A stretch of DNA of 64,000 nt, taken from positions 4,442,597 through 4,506,596 of the forward strand of contig CM030933.1 of NCBI GenBank assembly GCA_018136815.1, written 5' to 3'. Both the position numbers and the translations under genes were made by a program. The notes under the pieces are model-generated. The model worked only from the letters and a program-made list of their open reading frames with translations, made no database searches and was not told the origin of the DNA. Origin of the DNA: Isochrysis galbana (lineage: Eukaryota > Haptophyta > Isochrysidales > Isochrysidaceae). Shown piece by piece: positions 54,400 to 64,000 of the stretch. Positions within the stretch are counted from its first letter, which is position 1; each line of letters opens with the position of its first letter.

Positions 54400-55822
54400 C
54401 TCGCTCACAAAAACTGGCCCAAATATGTTCCTAAATAATTACATATTTTGGCCGGGCCCTAGCTGCAGCCATGCGGCTGAGCGAGGAGGGGAGGGTTTTC
54501 GGCTGCAGTGGCTCAACGAGCGCGCGCAGACACGACGAGCGGGCGCGATTCACTGGGATGGGCCTGGAGGGGCCCATCCCATCCCGTGCAGCAGCTCCAT
54601 ATCGCCCTGGCACCATCATGGTGACCAGGGCGGCTGAGAGAAGAGAGAGCGACGGCATCGCTCGCAATCTCTTCGGAACAGAACCGGATAAAATTCCTCT
54701 TACAATTCTCTCACACCACTATCACACGCACATTCACGGTAACACGTAGATAACTAACGTAACGGGATACGCGAAGAAAGGGGGGTGAGCGGGAAGGAAA
54801 AAGAGGAAAGAAAAAGGAAAGAAGAGAGGAGGCCCGTCGCCTCTCCTCACGTGAAGAGAGAGAAGAGAGGAGATCTCACAGGACTGAGAAAGTAAACATA
54901 GGAGAGGACGGAGGGGCATCCGTAACAGAGGGGAATAGGAGTGGCTACTGAAATGAATCCCAAAGGCCCGCGCGCGAGGCGAGAAAATTAAAAGTTTTTT
55001 TTGCCACCCAGAAAACATAAAGACAAAGCTAGGCGTGCTGCGTGCTAGCATGCTGCGTGGAGTGATTTGTGTCGGCGTGCATATCAGCAGGCTAGTGACA
55101 GTAGTGGTATTTGCAAGTAGTATTTGTTTTCAATATTTGTTTTATTTCTGCCGCCTGAGCGCCTAGATAGCCTATCGCTATCTCACGATCACACGATCAA
55201 GAGCCATTACTGTAAGGCGAAATAATTGCACTTACTACAACATTTCGAGGCTAAATTTAAACTAATTCGGCCGGGTTGTATGGTGCCGGAAGAAGTACAT
55301 GCTGCCGTGAGCAATCACGGCAAAAAAGAAGAATACACGGGGATTACCCGGAGTCCACCGACGAAAGGTTGTTGCCAAAGTTGTCGACCACTTGACCACA
55401 AAGCAACGCCGGTGATTATGGCTCGCCGTGGCCACGTCGGCATATAGGGAAAACAAAGAAGGCGTCGAGAGGACTTGTACGGACGAGTACGTGGCCGTGG
55501 CTCAGATGCCATCGTGGCCAAATAAACCTGGTTGTTCTAGAACATGAGATGCAAAGCGACGAGAGTAGTGGCTAAAAGCAAAAGTACAAATCTCGAGCGA
55601 CGAGTGTCGCGCTTTCCGACGGAGCCGTACAAGAGCATCGCCGCGAAAGTATAACGAAAGTAGTCTATGGACAACTCGAAGCTCGATGAGAGAGCTTGGC
55701 TGAGTGAGCATGCCCGCACCTCTACTCGAACCAAGACAGAGACTCGTAACAAGATAGAGCTACCCTTGCCAGGGGCACGCCAACAGCTACCGCAGTGTTC
55801 ACCTCGGGCGCGCCCTGGCCGT
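54400..55822. other. Intergenic, no gene seen
   Basis: Mixed-composition sequence with CCAAATATG repeats near 54375-54430 and purine-rich 54790-54870. Short frames near 55226-55450 are not recognised. This is the 3' flank of the SPRY gene. Confidence 0.45.
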
Positions 55823-58375
55823 TCATGTGCAACGTGCCGTCACAGTGCCTGAGCAAGGAGTGGCTACGTGCAGGGCAGCGTCGCCGCCGTCGTCAAGTCG
55901 TGAATCGCTGCCGGGCTGTGCTTTTGCGTCGCTTTCTTGGCTTTGGCCCGAGCCGAGGCATGCGCCGTTGGGGACGACGGCGCCTTCGGGCAGCGGCAAG
56001 CACGCGGGTGTCGAGTTGTTGGTGAGGTCAGCAGCGATTGGAGCGGCGGTAGACATGTTCTTGGTGGTGGTGGCAAGAGCAGTCGCTGTGGGCGGACGTG
56101 CAGCTTGGGGGTTGGCTACTACCCCAGTGGAGGGTGTCCAGCGTGCGATGACTCGTGCCGGATCGTGTGTGGCCGCTTCTGCCGCCGAGGTTGCCACGCG
56201 GGCTAGTACGACCTGAGCCATCCAAGGCGAGGAGTGCTTTTCAGTCAGCCATACAGCATGCTGCAACCTCTCCCATCCATGGTCGGCGCTGCACCCGCAC
56301 ACAGTGACTCGCCATCGCCCTAGTGCTCTCTCACCTCACTATAGTGTGACGCACTCTCAGGGCGTGACAGGACTACCGAAGTGAAGAAGTCAAAGTTTCG
56401 CCTGCCATAGCCGGTGACAGGATGCTCGTTGGTAGTAAGGTAGAGCCCGGAAAGCGGCGGTGGCGCCTTGACGTCGGTCCCGAGGCCCATCTCCGCCGCA
56501 GCTAGGATGCGCTGAATGTCGCAGTGGCCGTGGGCGCGTGTGAGGCCGTTCAAGTCGTCTGCAAATGGCAATGGCAGAGGCTAGGCTGTGAATTGGCGTG
56601 AGGGCGAGCAGGGCCGCCTCCCGAGGAGGCAGCGCTGCGGCAGGCGTGTGGTTGTCAGGGTGGGCCACGACTCACCGGCGGTGTTCACTTCCCACGGCGT
56701 GCCGTCAGGGGCTCGCACATCCGCAATCGCGACGAACGGGTCGTGTCGATGGCCCGGGATCTCACTACGTAGAGTCCACTTGATGAGAGGCAAGGTAATC
56801 GCCTTGAGCCGCGGCGAGGGGGACGGCGTGAGCTCGCTGCCGGCTGTCGCAGACGGATGCGACTGCGCGGAGCCACCGCGAGTAGTTGGCCCTACCGGAC
56901 TGCTCGATCCCACGCGCACCCGTTCCTCGTGCAGGCTTGCAAGCAAATACGCCACGCAAGCTGCCTCCTGCAGCTTTTCCCTCTCCACGGATGCCGCGAT
57001 GGCCGATGGTGTCGGCTCGACGCCCAGGGACGCGAGCGCCATGCGCGCACGCCGCTCACGCCGGGCCTGCTCCAAGAAGAGGTCCATCTCAACCTCTGCC
57101 GCCGACTTTTGACGCTTCGCAAGTGCCCGGTCTAAGGATGGCCGGGCATGCCCCGACACCGCTGGAAGCGCTGGAAGTTGGACGAGTGGGAGCTTGGAGG
57201 CAGGAGCAGCCGCGGGCGCGCGGGTTGCCTGCGGCCGCGGCTGCAGCGCCTGCGGCAAGGGCAGTTGTTGCTCAAGGTGCGGTGGCTGATGCTGCGGGTG
57301 CTCCAAGACACCTTCGATCCGGGGCGAGCCAAGGGAGGAGCCCGGATGCGAGTTGGCGCGTGAGCTCGAGACGGACCCTCCCGACGGAGAGGCTGTCACG
57401 CCGTGGGAAGCTGCCGGCGTGGAGCCACGCGCGGCAAAAAAGTGCGGCGACTCAATGCTCCTCGCTGTCTCGATGTTGGGCAATGGAGGTGGGCTCGCAG
57501 TCGCCATGCGCACTGACGCGCCGGGGTGCACCTGCGCAACGGGGCACACGACGGCTCGGACCGCGAAGGGCGTGGGAAAAGGGCGGCGAGGGCGGCGCCC
57601 GCCCTGGAGCCGGTTGCCATGATGGCCGTGCACGCGGGCGAACGCCACGCGCTCACACTCAAAGGAGCGTAGGCGCACCAGCGTTGCCGCGACGTAGTAC
57701 TCGCCCCCTGGGAGGTGTCTGAAGAGCAGTCCGGGGATGTGCACGCCATTCCGATAAAAGGCGAGCACGCGCTGGTCCATGTCGCAGTACAGCCCAACAC
57801 GGTCACCGCACAGGAAGATGCATCCGCCATTGGCTACACGCGCCGAGGCGGGCGCGCCCTGTACGCCCCCGCGCCCATTGCGCACGCCCGTGTAGTTGTT
57901 GTCAGCCGCGCCGCAGTCGTCGACGCCAAAGAAAGCATCACGCATGCACGCGAGGCCGTTGACCTGAGAGCGTGCGCGGTGCGAGAGGGGAGGAGTGGGC
58001 TCGCGCACGGGGCAAAGTTGCGGACGAGTGGCGACAGGGGGCGCGGAGGAGAAAGGGAGGAGGAGAGCCCATCGCAAAGCCACCGCAGCGTGTCCAACAC
58101 GGCGATCGGCGTCTCACCTCTCCGAAGGCTTTTGCCCTCCGAGTCGCAGCATCTGTCATGAGGAGTCCGCACATGTAGAAGCCTCCGAGTGGTTCTCCCG
58201 CCGCCCTACCGTGCCGCTCGAACGTCAGCTCGACGAAGGTGGTGCCTCTGAGGGGAAGCGGGGTGTGCGAGCGGACCGACTGTCCGATGCCGTGGCGGTT
58301 TGCAGCGAGCGAGGAGGAGACGGAGATGGCGGGGCCGCGGCCGGACGTTGTCATGGCCCAGCTGGGTGGCCACAT
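55823..58375 (-). CDS. SPRY-domain protein
   Basis: Minus-strand exons 58375-58118, 57963-56676, 56558-56335 and 56212-55823 with matching phases, giving 719 residues. The SPRY fold spans exon 1 and early exon 2: GIGQSVRSHTPLPLRGTTFVELTFE, FYMCGLLM, then FFGVDDCGAADNNYTGVRNG, VGLYCDMDQRVLAFYRNG and YYVAATL, the typical order ending in the FYRNG and YxAA-like strands. After it come a long Pro/Ser/Gln-rich region, a charged helix (KRQKSAAEVEMDLFLEQARR) and exon 3 with RTRAHG-like and YLTTNEHPVTGYGRRNFDFF segments of unknown type. SPRY domains mediate protein-protein contacts; the partner is unknown. The exon 1 start at 58375 sits directly beside low-complexity promoter sequence; 58354 is an alternative Met. 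Confidence 0.7.
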
Positions 58376-58394
58376 AGCTTGAGCGCCGCCGGAA

Positions 58395-58476
58395 GGAGGG
58401 GGAGGGGTGTGGGAGTGTGGGGGTGGGGTGGGGTGGGGTGGGTGGGTGGGTGGGTGGGTGGGTGGATGGGTGGGTG

Positions 58477-58507
<31 letters not shown>

Positions 58508-58514
58508 GGGGGGG

Positions 58515-58571
<57 letters not shown>

Positions 58572-58790
58572 GGCCGACAGGGACGGGGGACAGGGGGGCC
58601 TCTCTCCCCTTTTCGGGGAAGTAAATGGGGGGGGGGAAGAAGAAGAGAGAGGGAGGGAGGGAGAGAGAGGGAGGAGAGAGAGGGAGAGAGGAGGAGGGAG
58701 AGCGGAAGAAGGGGAGATGAGAGAGGGAGGCAGAGAGAGGGAGGGAGGGATGTGGAGAAGAGAGAGAAAGAGAAGAACAAGAGTAGGAGT
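58395..58790. repeat. GGGT, poly-G and GA microsatellites 5' of the SPRY gene
   Basis: (GGGT)n at 58420-58475, GT at 58478-58490, a ~27-base G-run at 58490-58517, (GA)n to 58567, then GGGA/GAGA to 58770. It lies immediately upstream of the minus-strand gene. Arg/Glu and Ser/Leu frames here are artefacts. Confidence 0.85.
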
Positions 58791-59495
58791 ACGATAGAGC
58801 TGGTGGAGTAGGCGGCTGCTCGCTCGAGCAGGAAGGAGATGAAGTTGAGAAGTTGAAGAGAGGAGATCTTTTTTCGGTCGTTGGGACCGCTATGAATAGA
58901 GAGTACTTGGGAGGCCCAAACAGAGAGAAGGGGTTCATGTTTCGTGGAGGGAATCCTGGATGCGCGGCGAGGGGGGGCGGGGGCGGGGGGGGGGGACAGC
59001 CGGTTATTATTTATTGGAAGGTTGCCCCCCCCCCCCCCCGCCCCACTTCCCGCCCCGCCGCCGGCCCGCCCCCTGCCCAAGCACAAAGTCCTCTACTCTA
59101 GATCTTCTATTCAGTGATTGTACTTCGGTTGACTTAGAGCTCTGAAGCCCCAGCCGTCCGTGACGGTTTAATTGGGTCTCACCGATTCATTGTGTATTGT
59201 GTCTCGAACCATCGCCGTCTCTGGACCGCTGGACTCGTGCTACACCTCATCATGTACAATACTGTACTCGCCACTGACTAGCCCCCAGCTATCCCATGGG
59301 CATACATAAGGTCGCCAGTTCCCCTTAACCCCCGTCAACCCTCTCCCCCTTCCCCAGTAGAGAAAGAGCAGAAGAAGAAGAAGAAGAAGAAGAAGAGCAG
59401 AGAGGAGAGAGATCGGACGAGCTCGCCCGCGCTCATGCCAGGTGAACCCACTGCCCACTGCCCCCTCCTTGCTTTGCCTGCTGCTCATGCACGTG
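58791..59495. other. Intergenic, no gene seen
   Basis: C-run at 59025-59040 and AAG repeats at 59372-59396. Nothing coding recognised. Confidence 0.45.
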
Positions 59496-59497
59496 TG

Positions 59498-59604
59498 CGG
59501 AACTAAGTTTATACTTAGTTCGCCCATGGGGGGGCACGAGCCCCCCCCTCTCTCCACTCTCCACTCCTCCCCTGCCATGGGGGAGGAACCATGGAGTCCC
59601 TCGC
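59498..59604 (+). repeat. Family A terminal arm fused to Ty3 integrase fragment
   Basis: AACTAAGTTTATACTTAGTTCGCCCATGG, the G/C hairpin, CTCTCTCCACTCTCC and CTGCCATGGGGGAGGAACCA, the reverse complement of the right end of the full repeats. The integrase frame starts directly after it. Confidence 0.8.
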
Positions 59605-60234
59605 CAACTTCGAACCGACGCCGGCTCGAATCTTTGCTCTCGGTTAGTGGACCTAGTCCTCAAAGCGACCGGCACGGACTTGAGCACTACTGAAGCCTAT
59701 CGCCACGAAGGCGTAGGGCTAGTGGAAAGAGCTCAACAAACTCTCCTCACGATGACCCGAGTCTCCAATGAAGGCGGCGCCCATTGGGTCGACCACCTCC
59801 CGTTTCTTCTCATGTCTATGCGAGCGACCGCCGGTCGCGTCGTACCCAAGTCACCCGCGGCTATCTTGTTTGGTCGGGAGCTTCGTCTTCCAGCTCAACT
59901 TGCTCACCCTGCTCCTGTTCTCGAGTTGCTTCCATCTCGACCTCCATGCGATGCTGTCACCTACGCCGCCGAGCTCAATAAGAAGCTTCTCGAGTCGTGG
60001 CGTTCCGCCCTCGAAAGTACTCAAGAAGCCCAACGTGAATCGATGCGCTCCGCCTCTCAAAAGTCTAAACTCGGTGTCACGTTCAAACCAGGAGACAGAG
60101 TTTGTCGTCGAATCCCTGGCCACGCCAACAAACTTCAATATCTCTACTCCGGTCCCTACCGAGTAGAAGAAGCAATCTCGGCCACTCGCTACCGTCTACG
60201 CGATCTCGAAAATCGTCAAGTCAAGGATGAATGA
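59605..60234 (+). pseudogene. Ty3/gypsy integrase, C-terminal half
   Basis: The frame opens after the arm and reads DLVLKATGTDLSTTEAYRHE, GVGLVERAQQTLL (the Glu of the DDE triad, in the usual G-x-x-E-R setting), HWVDHLPFLLMSMRATAGR, SPAAILFGRELRLP, then the C-terminal FKPGDRVCRRIPGHANKLQY and LYSGPYRVEEAISATRYRL domain. The zinc-finger domain and the first two catalytic Asp are missing, so it is inactive. The frame stops at 60232-60234, one frameshift before the VHISNLRPY-like segment. Confidence 0.88.
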
Positions 60235-60512
60235 AGTTCACATTTCCAATCTCCGTCCGTACCTCACCGTCACCGATTCGTCTCCGCTCGCTGAAGATGA
60301 GTACTTGGTCGAAGAGTTACTCGATCGCAAGCAAGGGCGATGGAGTTGCACTCAAGTATCTCGTCAAGTGGCGCGGCTATCCTCGTTCTGAAGCTACTTG
60401 GGAGTCTCGAATTGAGTTGCTTCGGCGTTGTGCTGATCTAGTTGAGTCGTACGACAGTACGACACCACTTTCGACCGCCGTCCGGTTCAACCCCAAGCTC
60501 ACTCCGCTGTAG
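60231..60512 (+). pseudogene. Chromodomain remnant of the Ty3 integrase, frame-broken
   Basis: One frame encodes VHISNLRPYL and EDEYLVEELLDRK; after a shift near 60335 the other encodes LKYLVKWRGYPRSEATWES, the chromodomain core with its aromatic residues. Two frameshifts relative to the integrase frame show decay. Chromodomains direct integration to marked chromatin. Confidence 0.8.
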
Positions 60513-60881
60513 ACTCCTCTTCAAGTCCAAGTTCAAGTCCCCAGTCTAATCAAGTTCCACGTCGAATTCAAGAGTCAAATCGTATTCCTCCTGATCTGCC
60601 TTCAAGTCGTACCCGTTCTCGTTCACGTTCGTAGCGCTAAGTCGACCGGAAGTGGATGATTAGCGTCGCGTCAGCGCCTGACCCAGCGCAACTGCCCGAG
60701 CAAAACTCCTGTAAAAGGGAGAACGTGGTAGGACGTGACGTACGAAATCGGGGGCCGCCGCGCTAAGCTGCCGATTTTGTGCTCGCTTTGGATCCATGGG
60801 TTAGTCCTCCTCTTCTAGGTCTCTCGTCTCGTATGGTTAAATGAACTCTCTTGGCTCGACATCGGGAGACGTCTCGATTTT

Positions 60882-60892
60882 AAGTCGGGGGG
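60882..60892 (+). other. Polypurine tract
   Basis: AAGTCGGGGGG lies immediately before the LTR start TGTTG at 60893, the expected position of a plus-strand primer. Confidence 0.65.
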
Positions 60893-61410
60893 TGTTGTAT
60901 TCCTGCCCATCTGAAGGCTGTAGGCATGAATATTCGTGTAAGGTACGCGCTCACAATTACAATTGAACCGTTCCCCTGTTGCCACTGACGCACAAGACAC
61001 ACAGATTCGGATTCCCCATGGTCTCAAGTCCAGGTTTGCAGATTTTGGTCTGAAATTTGCGATTCGAATTTTGTTTTTGCTGTTACTATAATTGTTGGTT
61101 CGTTTAAGGTAATAAACCGGCATGACTTCGACTTCTCGTTCTGCAGTCGCTCTGCGAGACTCTCTCTCTCTCTCTCTCTCTCCGTCCGCCTCTCCTCGGC
61201 CGACGGCAGGAAGATTCGTCCAAAACATTCTCCGGTCCCAAGATATCTCGTGGGGGGTCTCTCCGCGCTCCGCAGGGAAAGGACGCGATCTCGCTCCGAG
61301 ATTGGCCTCGCGCCCTCCCACGCTGCCCCGCCGTGCCCTCGGTCCCTCGCCCCCCCCGCGGCAGGTTCTTTCCCTCGGCGTGCCGTCCGTCGCCTCCGGC
61401 CCTCTTACTT
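60893..61410 (+). repeat. LTR of the right Ty3 element(s)
   Basis: Starts TGTTGTATTCCTGCCCATC and matches 7215-6713 (minus) through GGCGTGCC-TCCGTCGCCTCCGGCC. After about 61410 it diverges from the left element until about 61632. It is preceded by integrase and followed by a gag leader, so it serves as a 3' LTR on one side and a 5' LTR on the other. Confidence 0.8.
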
Positions 61411-61631
61411 ACCTTCTCTTGATGTCATCAAATGTTCCGTGACCGTCTGTTGTCTTCTCTCATCTATCGGTCATATCTCCCCAACGAGATCTGCCCTCGT
61501 TGTGTCGGCCTCCCCTCTGTCGCATGTCTGCGCGTTGCTGAGTTGCCCTGGTGCCGACGCCTGGCCGTCCGTCCAGGTGTGGTTAGTTTTCGCCCCGTTT
61601 GGGTTAGTTTCGTGTGGCTCGGTGTCCTCGA

Positions 61632-61953
61632 GCTTTTTGTAGCAACTTCGACGAGGCCCACCGTGTTCCCAAGCGAGTCCCCCCGAGTTCCCGAGTCTAT
61701 ACTTCGAGTCAACGAGTCAATACAAGTCAAGCACGCGCCTGAGCCACCCCCAGTCGCGTGCCACCACCTCCCACAAGCCTCCTTCCGCACTTCCGCGCCC
61801 TCCGTGCGTCATGCGTCGTGCGTCGATCACCATGCCCGTAGTCAACCCCGAGGAAAGCTCCATGAGCTCCCCGCAAGAACCGCATTCCGCGCTAGCTGCC
61901 GGCGCGCCCTCGCAGGCAATCTCCAAGAGTGAGATGAGCCTTGCTCTGACAAC
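61632..61953 (+). pseudogene. gag: Leader and first ~47 codons of gag, truncated
   Basis: TTTTTGTAGCAACTTCG onward matches 6140-5830 (minus). Gag begins at 61811 with the same N-terminus (MRRASITMPVV and on) and identity stops abruptly after GCTCTGACAA at about 61953, where unrelated AT-rich sequence begins. This marks a deletion or insertion breakpoint. Confidence 0.85.
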
Positions 61954-62540
61954 TATATGTACTAGTATAATGTATAATATATGGACATTGTTGATGGCTC
62001 AACTTCAACTTGAACCTGTTCCATATTCCATATCCATATTCGACGCGGAACGTGACCTTACAGGTGCAAGATGCTTGACTCCCCTCTCTCCTTGTGGCTT
62101 GTGGCCCCCTTCCTCTCTCTCTATCTACCGCCCCTTGGGCGGGTGGGTGTGTATGGCATAATAATCTAACTGAGCATTAGTACCACTACTCTCACTAGCC
62201 CGGTACTAACACGACAACCCTCAGTGCACCTGCCCGTACACCTTGACGCGTGCTGATGCCACAGATACATACACCTATGCACCCCTCCACATCTCCCCCC
62301 TCGCAGGCCCCCGGCTCCCATTCTAACTCCCCACAAGTTAGAATGAGGGAAAACCCATTGAGGCGGTCCGGTCGACGCCGGCCGACTCTCCGGGAAAAAG
62401 CCGGGGGGGGGGGAGGAACTCTCGTCAACAAAGGGGAACGGCCCTTACCAGCTCGCGCCGTGAGCGATCCTCGAGAAATAAGTGGCCGCGACTCGAGTAA
62501 CCTGTGCCACTCCTAGGGTACTCTCCTCGACCTTGGGTCA
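61954..62540. other. Intergenic, no gene seen
   Basis: Unrelated to the retroelement. TATGTACTAGTATAATGTATAATATATGG at the breakpoint. C- and CT-rich further on. No frame recognised. Confidence 0.45.
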
Positions 62541-62599
62541 CTCCCTTCTCTCTCCCTCCTGTCGCCAGCCGCCCCCTACCCGTTTGCTAACGCAAACAG

Positions 62600-63083
62600 G
62601 GCCTGTTTCTCACCGCACTCCGTCGGGGGGGGTGCAAAATCCCCCCTCTCCCTCTCTCCACTCTCACCCCGCGTCGTCCCTGTGGCGCGTCGCCATGCGC
62701 GCGCCCTGGCCTGCTCTCAGAGGTCCTGTGGGGGCTCCCAGAGGGCCAGCAGGGCAGCTCAGGGGGCAGTGGAGGCTGGGGCTCAGCCCCTGGCCCCCCC
62801 TGCCTCTCCCACGCTTGCCACGCTGGTCATGGGAGCCTCCCAGAGGCCCCTGTATGCCTGGCGACCAGGGACAGGGGGGGAGTCAGCTCGAGGGCAGGCC
62901 CAATGCGGGCGTGGGAGTGCGGCTCGCGGCCCGCGCCCACTGCGGGTCTGGGCTGTCTTGTTGAGTGCCCTGCCCCTGCCAGAGGGCAGGGGCTGGGGTT
63001 GAATGTACGGGCCCACCCCGGGGGGTGTCCGCGATGGAGAGAGGGGGGCGCGAGGCCCCCATTGACCCCCACTTATAAAAGTA
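62600..63083 (+). repeat. Family B repeat, related to family A
   Basis: The internal CAGCTCAGGGGGCAG, GGAGGCTGGGGCT and CCTGGCGACCAGGGACAGG blocks parallel family A (for example 27850-27970). The right end GAGAGAGGGGGGCGCGAGGCCCCCATTGAC-CCCCACTTATAAAAGTAGGTTG has the same layout as family A (purine run, G/C hairpin, ATTGAC/ATGGG, TATAA box-like core, GTTG end). 62970-63083 is inverted at 22586-22700. Confidence 0.7.
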
Positions 63084-63552
63084 GGTTGAGGGTGTGTATG
63101 GCATATCAACGCACCCGAACACAAGACACAAGACTCAAGACTATCCTTTCCTGCGTGTGAATGTGAATGTGAGTGTTCGGTTTAAGGTTTAACAGTAACC
63201 GTCGTTCACACTAAGGAGTAAGGAGCCCTTCTTCTGTTCGGACTTCGTTCTCCCTCCCTTCCCTTCCTCTAGTGTGCTGTGCGTAGGCCGTGTAGTGATA
63301 ATAATATCTCTACGAGGGTACGAGGGATATCAACCCACCCGAACATAAGACAATCCTTCCCTGCGTCCTGCGTGTGCGTGTGAATGGGGCTTGTCCATGG
63401 AGCGGTAGCATCTACTTTACTAGGGCTCTAGAGCTCTATTTTTTGTCCTCTGCTTGCTTCTGGTCGGTGCGAGGTGGGGTAGGAGAGCAGCGGCGTGGCG
63501 GGACAGTGGGCGACGAGAGGGCAGGGACTTTGGGGCGGCTCTCTGTGCGTGG
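63084..63552. other. Intergenic, 5' flank of the right-edge gene
   Basis: CCACCCGAACATAAGACA-like sequence is repeated (63107-63135 and 63333-63365), with CCTTTCCTGCGTGTG/CCTTCCCTGCGTCC following each. A direct repeat of ~225-base spacing. No gene seen. Confidence 0.45.
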
Positions 63553-63957
63553 ATGGGCGCGCGACACGCGATTACCGCGCTGGCTGGGCTCGCCTTTGTC
63601 GTGTGTGCTATCCAGTTCGGCGCGTTCGCGGCGTTGCGAGGTGCAATCGCTCAGCGGCCGGCAAGCGCTCGCTCGCGCCTGAGAGAGAAGCAGCCAGGCA
63701 GAGGCGGGGAGGGCTCGTGGGCAGAGGCACTCCGCGGGTGGGACCCCACCCTCGAACCAGACCCGCCGGGAGACACCGATCTCCCTGAGATAGGGCGCAA
63801 GCAGGGAGAGAGGCGGAGGAGGGATGAGGATGAGACAAGGAGCACCGCAGCAGCCGAGGGAAAGCGCGAAGGGATGGGGACGGCGCCGGCCGGATGCGCG
63901 CGCGTGCGCTCCGGGCGGCTGCTTCTCTATGCTGCGCACTCAGGAGTTGGCAATCAG
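63553..63957 (+). CDS. First exon of a probable type II membrane glycosyltransferase (O-fucosyltransferase-like), partial
   Basis: An open frame of 135 codons ends at AATCAG|GTGCGAGC, a good donor, and the frame runs to the window edge. An N-terminal signal anchor (ALAGLAFVVCAIQFGAFAAL) is followed by a charged, Arg/Glu/Asp-rich stem of ~90 residues and then GRLLLYAAHSGVGNQ, which matches the N-terminal catalytic start (hydrophobic strand, Tyr, small residues, G-x-x-NQ) of GDP-fucose O-fucosyltransferase-like enzymes that act in the ER/Golgi lumen. The remainder of the enzyme would lie to the right. Family assignment rests on this short motif. Confidence 0.5.
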
Positions 63958-64000
63958 GTGCGAGCACGAGCGCGAGTTTTGAGGCCTCTCGGGCTGGTGG

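Noticed and set aside
56886-57722. A 278-codon plus-strand frame
   Set aside because: Antisense shadow of the SPRY gene exon 2, Arg/Pro/Ala-rich without motifs.
61640-61660. A tRNA primer-binding site after the LTR
   Set aside because: No clear TGG-starting complement to a tRNA 3' end at a defined LTR border in both copies; the inner LTR end is unresolved.

Overview
The window is nuclear DNA from a GC-rich, intron-bearing, single-celled eukaryote. The most likely source is a photosynthetic alga with a secondary plastid, and a haptophyte is my best guess. Evidence: spliceosomal introns with GTGAG-type donors and short introns (47 to about 330 bases), a plastid-associated DUF1995 gene, a eukaryotic cytochrome c heme lyase, a leishmanolysin, Ty3/gypsy and LINE retrotransposons, and long C/G, CT/GA and CA tracts. 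The lineage is inference; no rRNA or organelle marker gene was seen.

Layout. 1-7215 (minus): left-truncated Ty3/gypsy-like LTR retrotransposon, read right to left as LTR, gag, one in-frame TAG, then an open pol frame that contains a phage-type cytosine-methyltransferase-like domain and runs off the left edge. 8.2-9.9 kb: cytochrome c heme lyase with a C-terminal twin-CX9C-like segment. 11.5-13.5 kb (minus): TMEM185-like membrane protein. 15.96-17.9 kb (minus): DUF1995/LPA3-like plastid protein. 20.6-21.7 kb: orphan protein made of two copies of one ~150-residue unit. 23.8-24.5 kb: frame-broken RING gene. 24.96-25.6 kb: unknown three-exon gene whose stop lies in a repeat. 26-27 kb (minus): mitochondrial carrier. 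29.1-31.7 kb (minus): aldehyde dehydrogenase, 8 exons. 33.6-34.6 kb: TLC-like membrane protein. 36.5-38.1 kb: 2-oxoglutarate/Fe(II) oxygenase, 5 exons. 42.5-43.5 kb (minus): FYVE protein with a lipid-binding-like tail. 45.9-48.1 kb (minus): SAMTOR/BMT2-like methyltransferase. 49.8-52.7 kb: leishmanolysin-like protease with IPT/TIG domain and membrane anchor. 55.8-58.4 kb (minus): SPRY protein. 59.6-62 kb: Ty3 integrase end, LTR and gag start in tandem order. 63.55 kb to the edge: first exon of a probable glycosyltransferase.

Between the genes lie fragments of one LINE family (18.4, 38.3, 40.3, 44.6 and 48.4 kb), three full copies of a ~0.75-kb non-autonomous repeat, and more than ten copies of its terminal arm. 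Each arm carries a conserved motif (AACTAAGTTTATACTTGGT then CGCC-ATGG), and several abut truncated coding fragments. An AT-rich block with GC palindromes and an exact 184-base tandem duplication lies at 43.9-44.6 kb.

The genes are independent housekeeping or signalling genes, not a pathway. The one integrated system is the retroelement: a methyltransferase-like domain sits in the Gag-Pol reading frame, and two more copies of that domain lie elsewhere in the window.
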